A stretch of DNA of 64,000 nucleotides from Candidatus Equimonas faecalis (GCA_018066245.1 JAGHRT010000004.1:62001-126000); one strand, 5' to 3'. Shown: positions 7,690-16,706, numbered from the stretch's first letter. A program made the numbers and translations. The notes: generated by a model not told the origin, from the sequence alone.

Positions 7690-7716
7690 AATCACGGGAG
7701 CGACCCCTTGATTCAC
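7690..7716 (+). repeat. 27-bp direct repeat, right copy
   Basis: Identical to 6115-6141. The pth stop codon (7713-7715 on the minus strand) lies inside this copy, so the repeat abuts and partly forms the 3' end of pth, as a site-specific insertion into a gene end might do. Confidence 0.9.
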
Positions 7717-8273
7717 TTTCCATTATATTTATTCATGGCGCGTTGTATGCCTTCGAGGGCATAGGAACGGACGGCATCGGCGGCGGTGGCGACGCGCTCG
7801 TCCATAGCGGCCTTCTCCTCGTCAGTGAAACCTCCGAGGACGAAGTCCACCTGTCCGCCACGTGCGAAGTCGTTGCCGATACCGAAGCGGAAACGGGCGT
7901 ACTGCTGCGTGCCGAGGACGGAGGTGATATGGCGGAGACCGTTGTGGCCGCCCTCGCTGCCTCCGGGCTTCATACGCAACGTGCCGAAAGGCAGGGCGAG
8001 GTCATCGGAGACGACGAGGAGCTGGCTGACGGGTATCTTCTTCTCGTTAAGCCAGTAGCGCACGGCATTGCCGCTGAGGTTCATAAAGGTGGAGGGCTTG
8101 AGGAGGAGGAGCTGCTGGTTCTTCACACGTATGGTCGTGACGAAGCCGTAGCGGCGGTCCTCCCACGTGGCCCCGGCATCAGCAGCCAACTTATCTACGA
8201 CACGGAAGCCGATGTTGTGGCGCGTGTCGGCATACTCGGCACCGATATTGCCGAGGCCTGCAATTAGGAACAT
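7713..8273 (-). CDS. pth: Peptidyl-tRNA hydrolase
   Basis: This 186-aa enzyme releases peptides from peptidyl-tRNA that drops off ribosomes. Family motifs are the N-terminal [11 protein letters not shown], the catalytic-histidine segment TRHNIGF, the SDDLALPFG segment with the catalytic aspartate, and [10 protein letters not shown] chose the Met at 8273 because it places GLGN at the standard N-terminal position; a longer in-frame start at 8342 would overlap ybbR. It is the last gene of nusB-yajC-ybbR-pth. Its stop codon lies in a 27-bp repeat. Confidence 0.95.
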   Translation of the reverse strand: MFLIAGLGNIGAEYADTRHNIGFRVVDKLAADAGATWEDRRYGFVTTIRVKNQQLLLLKPSTFMNLSGNAVRYWLNEKKIPVSQLLVVSDDLALPFGTLRMKPGGSEGGHNGLRHITSVLGTQQYARFRFGIGNDFARGGQVDFVLGGFTDEEKAAMDERVATAADAVRSYALEGIQRAMNKYNGK

Positions 8274-8286
8274 ATTACTATTGCTT

Positions 8287-9231
8287 TCAATCTGAGGTCT
8301 CAGAATCTTCCTCAATAACAAATTCCACATCGTTAGGTTCAATCTTCACTTGCGACACTCCAAGTGGCGTACTCTTCAAGGCCAAGTGGCACCGGTTGCC
8401 GACAGTGCGCAACAGGTCTTCGTAATTGACAACAAGGATGAAGTTGCTTGCGGTGATGTCGCGGTACATCTTCATCCCGACTTGGAAAGTTACATTTACC
8501 TGTGCCGGGAAGGTGCGGAGCCGCTTTCCGGCGGGGAAATTCACACCCTGAACAAACACTTGCACGCGTTTTTCTACCATTCTGTCCGTAAATGCACTGA
8601 GCACTATGCTGGACGGCTGGAACTTGGCTCCGCGCACTGGCTGCACGGCGCACTGGAGTTTGAGCGTGTCGGTGATTTCAGGGAAATTGACGGGGCGGAG
8701 CCATGCCGCCGTAATGGTGTCGAGCACTTGCTTGGAAGCATAGACGAGTACGCTGTCCTGGCTAAGGCGTATGTCGCTCATGGCAAAGCCTGCGGCAGGC
8801 TCTATTGTGCCTTGCCAGCGTACAGGCACGCGCTTGGAGAGGCCGTAGTTGTAGAACATCTCCAACGTGTCGGGCTTTACTCCGAGTATGTTGAACCCGT
8901 GCTGACCGGCTATGCTTTTCAGAAGGTCGCTGCTGAGGATGCGGATGTGTCCGTTGATGTTCTGGTAGTCACTGAAATTGATTTCTATCGCAGGCATCTT
9001 TTCGCCTCCATAGACATAGGGGAAGAGGTCGGCTCCTTTTTCTTTAATGCGCACGCGCAAGGTGGGCGGCACGTCGCTTGTCATGACGACGTTGGTAGGA
9101 ATACCGTTGATGACGAAAGGCACGTCTATTTCCTGTTCATAGACTTGGTTGAGCACTTGGAACAGCCAAAAAGCCGCAGCCAGCACTACGAAGAACAGGT
9201 AGTTGAAGATTTCGCGCTTCCGCAGTTTCAT
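8287..9231 (-). CDS. YbbR-like (CdaR-like) domain membrane protein
   Basis: A 314-aa protein with one N-terminal membrane segment ([17 protein letters not shown]) followed by a predicted extracytoplasmic beta-rich region with YbbR-type repeats. YbbR proteins in Firmicutes (CdaR) modulate the di-adenylate cyclase CdaA; in Bacteroidetes the role is not established. It lies 20 bp downstream of yajC and 13 bp upstream of pth. The C-terminus is acidic (IEEDSETSD). Confidence 0.8.
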   Translation of the reverse strand: MKLRKREIFNYLFFVVLAAAFWLFQVLNQVYEQEIDVPFVINGIPTNVVMTSDVPPTLRVRIKEKGADLFPYVYGGEKMPAIEINFSDYQNINGHIRILSSDLLKSIAGQHGFNILGVKPDTLEMFYNYGLSKRVPVRWQGTIEPAAGFAMSDIRLSQDSVLVYASKQVLDTITAAWLRPVNFPEITDTLKLQCAVQPVRGAKFQPSSIVLSAFTDRMVEKRVQVFVQGVNFPAGKRLRTFPAQVNVTFQVGMKMYRDITASNFILVVNYEDLLRTVGNRCHLALKSTPLGVSQVKIEPNDVEFVIEEDSETSD

Positions 9232-9251
9232 CTTTCAGGACTTGACCGGTG

Positions 9252-9548
9252 TTATTTCTGCTCGGCGGCAGGCACAATCGCGCTCTTGTCAAACACGATT
9301 TCCACTCCCGTGGCCACACGGAGCGTAACGGTAGTGTCGCTAATGGACTTTACGGTACCGTGGATGCCGCCGGTGGTTACAACGTCCTGCCCCACGGTGA
9401 GGGCCTGACGGAAGGCGGCTATCTTTTTCGCCTGCTTGCTCTGGGGGCGAATCATGAAGAAATAGATGACGACAAACATCAGGGCAATCATGATGAGCCC
9501 AGAATAGTTTGATGCGCCGGAAGCACCGGCTTGAAGCAAGGTAATCAT
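9252..9548 (-). CDS. yajC: Preprotein translocase accessory subunit YajC
   Basis: This 98-aa protein has a single transmembrane helix near the N-terminus (LIMIALMFVVIYFFMIRPQ) followed by the diagnostic RPQ-KQAKK segment and GQDVVTTGGIHGTV. YajC associates with SecDF at the Sec translocon in the inner membrane. The size is normal. It is 20 bp downstream of nusB and 20 bp upstream of the YbbR gene, a common Bacteroidales order. Confidence 0.95.
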   Translation of the reverse strand: MITLLQAGASGASNYSGLIMIALMFVVIYFFMIRPQSKQAKKIAAFRQALTVGQDVVTTGGIHGTVKSISDTTVTLRVATGVEIVFDKSAIVPAAEQK

Positions 9549-9568
9549 AACAGTATGTTTTTGAAGAT

Positions 9569-10501
9569 TTATTTATAGAGTTTTCCTTCGGCTTTGAGCG
9601 TTTCCATGGCTGCGTTGAGCACGCCATTGACATAGGCTGCGCTCTTGGGAGTGGAATAGTGGCGTGCCAGGCCTATGTATTCGCTGAACGTTACTTTGAG
9701 CGGCACATCGGCCACGGTAAGTGCTTCGGCCAGCGCCAGCTGCATGATGAGCCTGTCCATCAGAGCCACGCGATTTTCGTCCCAGCCCTGCAAGTGGCGG
9801 TCTATGATGCCGTCCAGTTCCTCGCGCCGTTTGATGGCGGCGGTCAGCAGTTCCTCGCCGAAACTGGAAGACTCACCCTCGGCGTATTGGGGCATGAGCG
9901 GTGCGTCCGGCGGCGTATCCTGGCGGAATGAGCGCAGGGTCTTGAGCACAAACGAATCGATGACGCAGCGGTCGTCGTTCCAGAAGACGTTGGCTTCTTC
10001 AAACGCTTGCGCCAAATCATCGTTGTCACAGAAGAATTTGCGGTAGAATCCGATGGCCACGCGGCAATCGGCACTGAAGGAGACATCGCCTTTTTCGGCA
10101 TATTCGGTAAACAGGTCGCTCTGCGTGCAAAGGTCCACAAGCCGGGTGAGGAAGGTGTCGCCCACTTTCCATAGTTCCCTGCGGTGGGCCTTGAAAGCGG
10201 CAAGTGCCTCGTTCTCGCCCAGCTTCAGCAACAATTTATTCTGAGCCAGCAGGCTGTCGGCTGTCAGCGTGTGGTCAGTGGTGCTGAGGCGCTGTGCACG
10301 GGCCTTGCGAAACATAGCCCGCCTTTCGGCATATTCCCTCACGTCAGTGAGCAAAGCCAGCAGATGCCGGTAGAGTTCATAGCTCAAATCCAGACTTTGG
10401 TTGAGCTGCTTGATGCTCTGGCTGAGCTTGCGGTCGGCATCCTGCGTGTGAGCGTAGAAGATTTGGAGGGTTTTCAGGCGTATGAGTGAACGGTTAATCA
10501 T
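9569..10501 (-). CDS. nusB: Transcription antitermination factor NusB (long Bacteroidetes form)
   Basis: A 310-aa protein, about twice the length of E. coli NusB, as is usual in Bacteroidetes. The C-terminal half carries the NusB fold (for example RVALMDRLIMQLALAEAL, VTFSEYIGLARHYSTPKSAAYVNGVLNA). The N-terminal half (MINRSLIRLKTLQIFYAHTQD) keeps the start of the NusB fold, with an inserted helical region between. It acts in rRNA transcription antitermination with NusE and NusG. First gene of the nusB-yajC-ybbR-pth unit; a divergent promoter region separates it from rplY. Confidence 0.93.
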   Translation of the reverse strand: MINRSLIRLKTLQIFYAHTQDADRKLSQSIKQLNQSLDLSYELYRHLLALLTDVREYAERRAMFRKARAQRLSTTDHTLTADSLLAQNKLLLKLGENEALAAFKAHRRELWKVGDTFLTRLVDLCTQSDLFTEYAEKGDVSFSADCRVAIGFYRKFFCDNDDLAQAFEEANVFWNDDRCVIDSFVLKTLRSFRQDTPPDAPLMPQYAEGESSSFGEELLTAAIKRREELDGIIDRHLQGWDENRVALMDRLIMQLALAEALTVADVPLKVTFSEYIGLARHYSTPKSAAYVNGVLNAAMETLKAEGKLYK

Positions 10502-10535
10502 ATTTCCTATTTCTCGAATTGCACATTTTATGCGG

Positions 10536-10543
10536 CAAATTTA
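10536..10543 (-). promoter_or_regulatory. -7 box of the nusB operon promoter
   Basis: TAAATTTG on the minus strand, about 35 bp upstream of the nusB start. No well-spaced -33 element is evident. It is divergent from the rplY promoter 60-100 bp away. Confidence 0.55.
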
Positions 10544-10605
10544 CACTTTTTTTCTCAAATTCGCGCGTCCGAATACTAAAAAAGCGACTTTTACCCTTTG
10601 TTTTC

Positions 10606-10636
10606 TTGGTAGTATCGGCGATTTTGCGTACTTTTG
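10606..10636 (+). promoter_or_regulatory. Promoter of rplY
   Basis: A TTG -33 element at 10606-10608 and a -7 box TACTTTTG at 10629-10636, spacer 20 bp, fit the Bacteroidetes consensus. The leader to the rplY ATG is about 65 nt. Confidence 0.7.
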
Positions 10637-10705
10637 CAGGCGAATTCAACCATGTGTGATGGTGAATTAAGCCCATTAAGTTTAATTTTAGAGTAACACA
10701 ACTCA

Positions 10706-11305
10706 ATGAAACAAATCTCAATCAAAGGCTGTGTCCGCGAGTGCGTGGGCAAGAAAGCCACCAAGGCTGTACGTGCCGAAGGCCTCGTGCCCTGCGTGAT
10801 TTACGGCGAGAAGCGCGGCGAGAACGGTCTCCCCGAAGCCATCCACTTCGCAGTAAGCGAAAAGGAAATCAACAAGCTCGTGTACAGCCCGGACATCTAT
10901 CTGGTGAACATTGACCTTGACGGAAAGACCTGCCAGGCCGTAGCGCGTGAAATCCAGTTCCACGCCGTAAAGGACAACGTGCTGCACGTGGACTTCTACG
11001 AAGTAACACCCACCAAGCCCATTGTGATGGCTGTGCCCATCGCTCCTCAGGGCCTTGCCGAAGGCGTACGCGCAGGCGGTAAGCTCATCGGAATGGTTCG
11101 TAAGCTCAAGGTACGCGCCACGGTTGACAAGATTCCTGAGAAGCTCATTATCGACGTAACGCATCTCGGCCTGGCCAAGAGCATCAAGTGCGCCGAGCTC
11201 AGCTTCGAAGGCTTGGAAATCGTAACACCCAAGGAAGTAGTAGTTTACACCGTCAAGATGACGCGTGCTGCTATGGGTGCCGCCGCTGCTGCCGCCAAGG
11301 CATAA
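10706..11305 (+). CDS. rplY: 50S ribosomal protein L25 (CTC form)
   Basis: A 199-aa two-domain L25/CTC protein that binds 5S rRNA in the large subunit. The N-terminal L25 domain has VREC-GKKATKAVRAEGLVPCVIYG and the C-terminal TL5-type domain has VPIAPQGLAEGVRAGGKL. The tail is rich in alanine (GAAAAAAKA). It is preceded by a good promoter and followed by an intrinsic terminator at 11340-11375, so it is probably mainly monocistronic, with some readthrough into coaE. Confidence 0.95.
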   Translation: MKQISIKGCVRECVGKKATKAVRAEGLVPCVIYGEKRGENGLPEAIHFAVSEKEINKLVYSPDIYLVNIDLDGKTCQAVAREIQFHAVKDNVLHVDFYEVTPTKPIVMAVPIAPQGLAEGVRAGGKLIGMVRKLKVRATVDKIPEKLIIDVTHLGLAKSIKCAELSFEGLEIVTPKEVVVYTVKMTRAAMGAAAAAAKA

Positions 11306-11339
11306 AGCCAAAGCCACACCCGTTTCACCGACAACCGCG

Positions 11340-11375
11340 AGCCGAGTCTCTCCACGAGGCTCGGCTACTCTTTTT
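11340..11375 (+). terminator. Intrinsic terminator after rplY
   Basis: AGCCGAG at 11340-11346 pairs with CTCGGCT at 11360-11366, followed by a T5 run at 11371-11375. It lies directly upstream of the coaE start. Confidence 0.7.
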
Positions 11376-11396
11376 CCCCTCCACACACTCCTTCCC

Positions 11397-11990
11397 ATGC
11401 TCCGTATAGCCATCACTGGCGGAATGGGCAGCGGCAAGTCTGCCCTGTGCCACAAATTAGAGCAGCGCGGCATCCCCGTATTCTACTGCGACGAGCGTGC
11501 TCATTACCTTATAGGAGAGGACGAACAAGTCCGCCGAGAGATTACACTACTCCTAGGGTCGTGCGAACGCTCCTTACTGAGGCAATTCGTCAGCAGTGGG
11601 CCGGCACAGGCTGCACGGCTGAACAGCATCGTCTGGCCAAGGGTCGGAGAGCTTTGGACGGCCTTTTGCGACAAAGCTCTTGCCGAAGGAGCCGGACAGG
11701 CGGTAATGGAGTGCGCCCTGCTCTTTGAGAGCGGCTACGACAAGGCGGCAGACCTCACCCTCCTCGTCACCGCGCCCGAAACTGTCCGCCTCAAGCGCGT
11801 ATGCCGGCGCGACAATGTGGAGGAAGAATATGTGCGCCGCATGATGACCCTCCAGATGGACGAGGAGGAGAAGCGGCGCAGGGCACACCATATTATAGAA
11901 AATACGGGCACGGTGGACGACATGCTCCGCCGCTACGACGACATCATGCGTCAAGCCGCACCCGCAGCCAACCCATCACTCAACCTCTAA
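11397..11990 (+). CDS. coaE: Dephospho-CoA kinase
   Basis: This 197-aa cytosolic kinase phosphorylates dephospho-CoA in the last step of CoA synthesis. It begins MLRIAITGGMGSGKS, with the P-loop at residues 8-15; the remaining signatures are FYCDERAHYL, ECALLFESGYD and a C-terminal lid with VCRRDNVEEEYVRRMM. The start at 11397 is chosen because the P-loop is then at the normal position; frame extends upstream without similarity. In many Bacteroidales coaE follows yajC-ybbR; here it sits on the other side of the divergent promoter, with pth in that place. Confidence 0.93.
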   Translation: MLRIAITGGMGSGKSALCHKLEQRGIPVFYCDERAHYLIGEDEQVRREITLLLGSCERSLLRQFVSSGPAQAARLNSIVWPRVGELWTAFCDKALAEGAGQAVMECALLFESGYDKAADLTLLVTAPETVRLKRVCRRDNVEEEYVRRMMTLQMDEEEKRRRAHHIIENTGTVDDMLRRYDDIMRQAAPAANPSLNL

Positions 11991-12005
11991 ACATCTCCTA
12001 CCGAC

Positions 12006-12440
12006 TTGGAAGCACGTATCGACAAATGGCTCTGGGCCGCCCGTATCTACAAGACGCGCACCCTGGCCACAGAAGCCTGCAAGATGGGGCGCATAGCCAT
12101 CGGCGGTGCCCAGGCAAAACCCTCCCGCACCGTGAAGGCAGGCGACGAGGTGAGCGTCAGGAAGCCTCCCATAACCTACACCTTCCGCGTGAAGCAATGC
12201 ATTGAAAAACGCGTGGGGGCACGGCTCATACCCGACATTCTGGAAAACATCACTCCGCCCGAACAATACGAGTTGCTGGAGATGAGCCGCATCTCAGGCT
12301 TCGTGGATCGTGCCCGAGGTACGGGCCGACCCACCAAAAAGGAGCGACGCTCCCTCGACGATTTCACCGAGAACGCCGAACTCATCGACTTCAATACATT
12401 GCCCGATTTTGACTTTGACACCTCCGATGATGAAGACTGA
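12006..12440 (+). CDS. S4-domain RNA-binding protein (Hsp15/HslR-like), TTG start
   Basis: A 144-aa protein with an N-terminal S4 RNA-binding domain (ARIDKWLWAARIYKTRTLATEACKMG is the domain start, split over two motifs) like Hsp15, which binds 50S subunits carrying stalled nascent chains. There is no ATG at the right place, so TTG at 12006 is the probable start because the S4 domain begins immediately. The basic segment GRPTKKERR is followed by an acidic C-terminus ending DTSDDED. It is 15 bp after coaE and its last 14 bp overlap the PAP2 gene. Confidence 0.85.
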   Translation: MEARIDKWLWAARIYKTRTLATEACKMGRIAIGGAQAKPSRTVKAGDEVSVRKPPITYTFRVKQCIEKRVGARLIPDILENITPPEQYELLEMSRISGFVDRARGTGRPTKKERRSLDDFTENAELIDFNTLPDFDFDTSDDED

Positions 12441-12996
12441 CACATTCCTCCGCCCCGCAAGCCTCCTCCTGCTGCTGGCCGTTGCCGCCACCATGGTCCT
12501 GCCGGCTCAAGCCCAAAGAAAAGCCGTGGACAGGAGCACCGACATCCTCTGCCTCGCCCCATCGGCCACCGGCCTGATAGCCGCCATCGTCCATCACGAC
12601 AAGAAGGGCATACTCCAGCTGGGACTGAGCACCGCCACGGGCCTTGCCGTGACCTACGGCCTTGAACTCGCCATTCACAAACCACGTCCCGACGGAAGCG
12701 GTAACCACGCCTTCCCCAGCACCCACACCATGGCAGCCTTCAACGGCGCGACCTTCCTGATGCGCCGCTACGGCTGGAAATGGGGCGTACCCGCCTACGC
12801 CGTCAGCACATACGTGGCGTGGGGACGGCACTACGCCCGGAAACACGACTGGTGGGACATAGCAGCCGGAGCCGCCCTCGGCGCAGGCTGCACGTTGATT
12901 TACACGCGTCCTCTCCTGAAAGAGGCCGACCTGACCATCGCCCCTGCCTCGTTTGGCGACGACGGCAAGGGCATCACCGCCACACTGGTGTTCTAA
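12427..12996 (+). CDS. PAP2-family phosphatase, exported
   Basis: A 189-aa protein with a signal peptide or N-terminal membrane segment (RPASLLLLLAVAATMVLPAQAQ). The PAP2 signature is complete: KPRP, PSTHT, and GRHYARKHDWWD supplying the catalytic Arg-His-Asp set. Family members remove phosphate from lipid pyrophosphates or phosphatidic acid-type substrates at the membrane; the substrate here is unknown. ATG codons at 12427 and 12430 both fit. It overlaps the S4 gene by 14 bp, implying translational coupling, and a strong terminator follows. Confidence 0.87.
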   Translation: MMKTDTFLRPASLLLLLAVAATMVLPAQAQRKAVDRSTDILCLAPSATGLIAAIVHHDKKGILQLGLSTATGLAVTYGLELAIHKPRPDGSGNHAFPSTHTMAAFNGATFLMRRYGWKWGVPAYAVSTYVAWGRHYARKHDWWDIAAGAALGAGCTLIYTRPLLKEADLTIAPASFGDDGKGITATLVF

Positions 12997-13001
12997 CTCG
13001 G

Positions 13002-13038
13002 AACCTGCCCGACATTGGGCAGGTTCCCTGCTTTTTCA
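13002..13038 (+). terminator. Intrinsic terminator after the PAP2 gene
   Basis: AACCTGCCC at 13002-13010 pairs perfectly with GGGCAGGTT at 13017-13025 around a 6-nt loop, followed shortly by a T5 run. It closes the coaE-S4-PAP2 unit. Confidence 0.8.
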
Positions 13039-13209
13039 CCCGCCTTGTCCAAACGGCATCCCTGAAACAGCAGCCATTTCTGCCCCGAAGAAGCCTACAA
13101 AGCCCCATTAACAAAAAAAATTGCTTTGTGGTGTTTGCAGATTTTAGGGGAAGAAGTGCTTTTTTTCGTTTTTTTTATTTTACTCCATATTTATTATATA
13201 AAAAAGAAT

Positions 13210-13217
13210 TACTTTTG
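13210..13217 (+). promoter_or_regulatory. -7 box upstream of the Omp28-like gene
   Basis: TACTTTTG matches TAnnTTTG and lies in an AT-rich stretch about 88 bp before the ATG. No clear -33 TTG at the right distance was found. The remaining part of the 12997-13304 gap holds the terminator and nothing else recognisable. Confidence 0.5.
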
Positions 13218-13304
13218 CTCTCAAATATACTTCCTAACAAAAGAAACCCCAACCCGCGCATATTGAAGGCAACGCTACAAAAATATGCACAAAACATACC
13301 AAAC

Positions 13305-14942
13305 ATGAAGAATTTCTTTAATTTTTCCGTCTTTTCGCTACTAATGACTTTCACGGCGCCCCTCTCCGCGATAGCCGATTCGCACATTGTAGGCACCAAT
13401 GTAACGAAGAAAAATGTGCTTATGGAGGACTTCACCGGCATCCACTGCACATACTGTCCCGACGGCCATAAGATTGCCGCCCGAATGCACCGCAACCACC
13501 CCGAACAGGTGTATGTGCTGGCTATCCACGCCGGTAACTACGCTAACCCCGGCCGTGACGAACCCGACTTCCGCACGAAGGAGGGCACGGAGGTGAACGA
13601 CGGCTTCGGCGTGACGGGCTATCCCGCCGGTATCGTGAACAGGACGCTTTACAGCGAGTCGAAGAGCGGTCTGGTTATCAACCGCAGCCTCTGGCCCCTC
13701 GCCGCGAAGGAGCAGATTGTGCAGGATGCCAGCGTGAACCTGGCTGCCACGGCACAGTACGACGGCAATACGCGGAAACTCTCCATTCACGTGGAGGGCT
13801 ACTACACGAAGGTGGAGAAGGCGTGGACGCCCCGCCTGACGGTGGTGCTGGCGCAGGACCATATCCAGGGTCCCCAGACGGGTGGCCAGTTGGGTGAGGA
13901 CTACATCCACAACCACGTGGTGCGTGCCTACCTGAACGGTGCCTGGGGCGAGGAACTCGCTGCTCCCGTGCAGGGCCAGTACTTCGAGAAGGACTTCGTG
14001 TATGAGGTGCCGGAATACACCACTTCGAGCATCACGAGCATAAAGACGCCCGTGCGCCCCGAGGACTTGCGCGTCGTGGCCTATGTGACGAACGGCCGTG
14101 AGGATGTGCAGCAAGTGACGGGCTGCGTGCCGGCCTGCGTGAACTATGCCGAAGTGCTGCGCGGCACGCTGGGCGACCCCCGCATCCCTATGGGCAGCTC
14201 TTACGGCTATAACTTCATCGAGGTGAACTTCGACAACCACAGCAGCGTGCCTGCCACCTCCGCCACGTTCCTCTACGAGGCGAAGGGCAAGAAGGTGGAA
14301 CTGGAATGGACGGGCGAACTGGCCGCCGGCGAGAGTGCCGACATCCGAATCCTCTGGACGCTGGACACTACGGCCGACGACGAGGACTTCACGCTGACGT
14401 TGAAGAAAATCAACGGCACGGCGGTGAGCCCTATCAACGATGCCTACGTGGACTATATCGAGGGTAACCTCTGTATGCCCAATGTCGTGCCTACGAAACT
14501 GCACCTCTATATCAAGACGAACAAGGAGGTGGAGGACAACCACTTCCTGCTTTGCGACGCCGACGGTAAGGTGGTGCGCGAGTTCGGCCCCTTCAAGTCG
14601 GGCGAGGTCAACGAGTACGAGGAGGACCTCACGCTGGAGGACGGCAAGATGTATTGCCTGGAAGTGACCGACGAATGGGGCAACGGCATCAGCGGTCCTG
14701 CCGGTCAGTTCAAGATCAACAATATGGACGGCGGCCTCGAAGCGCAGGTGCCTTCAATCAGCTACTTCGGCGCTCGCGCCTTCTTCATCACCAGCGAATC
14801 CGCCGGCGTGGAGGGCGTGGAGATGTCCGGGACGGACGGCGCAAAGTACTACCGTCTGGACGGACGCCAGATGAACGCCCTGCCCGAGGGTGTCAGCATC
14901 GTGAAGACCCCCGCTGGCGTGAAGAAGCAGATAAGGAAGTAA
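13305..14942 (+). CDS. Omp28-like thioredoxin-fold surface protein with T9SS-type tail
   Basis: A 545-aa protein starting MKNFFNFSVFSLLMTFTAPLSAIA (signal peptide). Near residues 40-55 is the Omp28-type motif LMEDFTGIHCTYCPDG, a thioredoxin-like CxxC; a longer beta-rich region follows. The C-terminus (GRQMNALPEGVSIVKTPAGVKKQ) matches the short tails of the next two genes and resembles Prevotella/Porphyromonas T9SS sorting ends, so surface export by type IX secretion is inferred. The frame is open far upstream, but the ATG after the promoter gives the only signal peptide. First of four large secreted-protein genes. Confidence 0.85.
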   Translation: MKNFFNFSVFSLLMTFTAPLSAIADSHIVGTNVTKKNVLMEDFTGIHCTYCPDGHKIAARMHRNHPEQVYVLAIHAGNYANPGRDEPDFRTKEGTEVNDGFGVTGYPAGIVNRTLYSESKSGLVINRSLWPLAAKEQIVQDASVNLAATAQYDGNTRKLSIHVEGYYTKVEKAWTPRLTVVLAQDHIQGPQTGGQLGEDYIHNHVVRAYLNGAWGEELAAPVQGQYFEKDFVYEVPEYTTSSITSIKTPVRPEDLRVVAYVTNGREDVQQVTGCVPACVNYAEVLRGTLGDPRIPMGSSYGYNFIEVNFDNHSSVPATSATFLYEAKGKKVELEWTGELAAGESADIRILWTLDTTADDEDFTLTLKKINGTAVSPINDAYVDYIEGNLCMPNVVPTKLHLYIKTNKEVEDNHFLLCDADGKVVREFGPFKSGEVNEYEEDLTLEDGKMYCLEVTDEWGNGISGPAGQFKINNMDGGLEAQVPSISYFGARAFFITSESAGVEGVEMSGTDGAKYYRLDGRQMNALPEGVSIVKTPAGVKKQIRK

Positions 14943-14952
14943 TCTGGAATCC

Positions 14953-14993
14953 CTAGAACTACTAGAACCTCTAGAACTTCTAGAATCCCTAGC
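14953..14993 (+). repeat. Five 9-bp CTAGAAnnn tandem repeats
   Basis: CTAG recurs at 14953, 14962, 14971, 14980 and 14989, exactly every 9 bp, starting 10 bp after the stop codon of the Omp28-like gene. Related arrays follow the next two genes. Confidence 0.9.
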
Positions 14994-15023
14994 AACCTAA
15001 AAAAACCTATAACCCCAAATAAA

Positions 15024-16661
15024 ATGAAGAAACTTTTACTCTTCTCCGCACTCTTTTGTGCAGCAATGAGCAGTTCCGCCCAGTGGCCCACCAGCCTTGA
15101 GGAGAATCCCGTGCTCGTCACGCCCTACGCTATGGAAGACTATGGCGACTGCGTGCTCACCAACAAGAACGGCGTGACCTACATCGTGCAGGTCAAGCCC
15201 GACAACACCACCGAAGCCGGCCGTATCGGCATCAACTACATCATCGGCATCTGCGACAAGGACGGCAAGATGAAGACCTCCGTGGCCGAAGGCAGCACGC
15301 CGGGCCTCGGCACCCACGCCGGCCGCAGCTGGACCGTGGTTAACACCATCGCCAGCCTTGACCGCGACGGCAACCTCATCGTCTGCGTGCAGGACTGCCG
15401 CAACAATGCCAACCCCGACAGCAACGACCCCGGCTACACCCTCTACAAGGTGGACGAGGACGGCAAGATCCTCTTCGAGAGCGACTTCTTCGACGGCGAG
15501 ATCTTCCCCGAGGCCTACGGCTTCCGCGTGGCACAGACCACCGACGGCGGCTATATGTGCTGCTGCTGCGTTCACCCCTACGACGGTCAACCCGACTATA
15601 TCAATGTGGAGATGTTCGACACCAACGGCAAGAGCCTCTGGCAGAAGCAGTACAAGGACGCCGCCTATACCTATTCCTGGCCCTGGATGGTGGAGACCGA
15701 CGGCAACGACGCTATCATCGTGTATGCCCACGGCAGCAACCTCGACCTGCGCGCCAAGAGACTGAACGCCACCGACGGCAGCGAGAAGTGGGACGTGCGC
15801 TTCTATCGCGGCGGCTTTGACACCACCCCTATCTGGACCCACCTGCGCGTGGCTCCCTCTCCCGACGGCGGCGTGTTCTGCAGCTGGCGTGACGACCGCA
15901 AGACGCAGGGCTGGTTCGACCAGTATATCCAGTATGTGAAGGGCGACGGCACCATCGGCTATCCCAACAAGATGAACGCCGTGCAGGTGTCCTACATCAA
16001 CACTGAGGAATTGAACGGCCTCACCACCGCCCAGGGCGAAATGGTGCACAACGACAAGGACCACTGCAACTATATGGCCTACCGCGTGTTCAGCCAGGGC
16101 TCTCAGACCTGGAACGGCATCGGCGTGCAGAAGATTGACGACAGCGGCGAACTCCTGTGGGACGAGGCTGGCGTCGATGTGGAGGAGTTCCGCAACAACC
16201 TGGCCGTGGGCAGCATCAGCGTGCAGAACGCCCCCGACGGCGGCTGCGTGGTCTTCTACCAGACAGGTACGCACGACAATGCCTACGGCGGCAAGAACAG
16301 TTACGCTGCCAAGTTTACCCCCGACGGCACGAAGGAGTGGACGAGAAAGATTGACAACCACTTCACCTACAAGGTGTCGCAGTACAGTTCTCCCCTCATC
16401 GACAACGAATACTATGTCGTTTCCTGGGAGGACCGCCGCGACCGTGAGGGCACGATGAGCGGCGGCTACGACCGCTACGCCATCCGCTTCAACGCCGACG
16501 GCACCTTCGGCAAGGCAGCTGACGGCATCACGACAACGGAGACTCTTCGCTACGAAGGTGCCCAGTACTTCGACGTGGCCGGCAAGCAGCACGCCACCCC
16601 CGCCAAGGGCCTGAACATCGTGAAGACCCCGTTCGGCGTGAAGAAGCAGATAAAACAGTAA
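15024..16661 (+). CDS. Secreted beta-propeller-like protein with T9SS-type tail, paralogue A
   Basis: A 545-aa protein with signal peptide MKKLLLFSALFCAAMSSSAQ. The body contains repeated Asp-Gly-rich strands (DKDGKMK, DEDGKILFESD, TNGKSLWQKQ, DDSGELLWDE, PDGGCVVFYQTG) that suggest a beta-propeller or similar repeat fold; I do not recognise a named enzyme domain. The tail GKQHATPAKGLNIVKTPFG resembles a T9SS sorting end. It is a same-length paralogue of the next gene and is flanked on both sides by 9-bp repeat arrays. The function is unknown; surface exposure is inferred. Confidence 0.8.
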   Translation: MKKLLLFSALFCAAMSSSAQWPTSLEENPVLVTPYAMEDYGDCVLTNKNGVTYIVQVKPDNTTEAGRIGINYIIGICDKDGKMKTSVAEGSTPGLGTHAGRSWTVVNTIASLDRDGNLIVCVQDCRNNANPDSNDPGYTLYKVDEDGKILFESDFFDGEIFPEAYGFRVAQTTDGGYMCCCCVHPYDGQPDYINVEMFDTNGKSLWQKQYKDAAYTYSWPWMVETDGNDAIIVYAHGSNLDLRAKRLNATDGSEKWDVRFYRGGFDTTPIWTHLRVAPSPDGGVFCSWRDDRKTQGWFDQYIQYVKGDGTIGYPNKMNAVQVSYINTEELNGLTTAQGEMVHNDKDHCNYMAYRVFSQGSQTWNGIGVQKIDDSGELLWDEAGVDVEEFRNNLAVGSISVQNAPDGGCVVFYQTGTHDNAYGGKNSYAAKFTPDGTKEWTRKIDNHFTYKVSQYSSPLIDNEYYVVSWEDRRDREGTMSGGYDRYAIRFNADGTFGKAADGITTTETLRYEGAQYFDVAGKQHATPAKGLNIVKTPFGVKKQIKQ

Positions 16662-16662
16662 T

Positions 16663-16706
16663 CTAGAAAACTAGAATCTCTAGAAAATCTAGAATCTCTA
16701 GGACTC
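16663..16706 (+). repeat. Five 9-bp CTAGAA-type tandem repeats, second array
   Basis: CTAG at 16663, 16671, 16680, 16689 and 16698; one interval is 8 bp and the others 9. The array begins immediately after the stop codon of paralogue A. Confidence 0.9.

Noticed and set aside
7349..7690. A 113-codon plus-strand ORF (with a Phe-rich C-terminus)
   Set aside because: It overlaps the structured RNA candidate and ends in the pyrimidine tract that gives poly-Phe; no motif or start signal.
6115..7716. Direct repeats as attachment sites of an active integrative element
   Set aside because: No integrase, transposase or mobilisation gene lies between or near them. Kept only as a cassette hypothesis.
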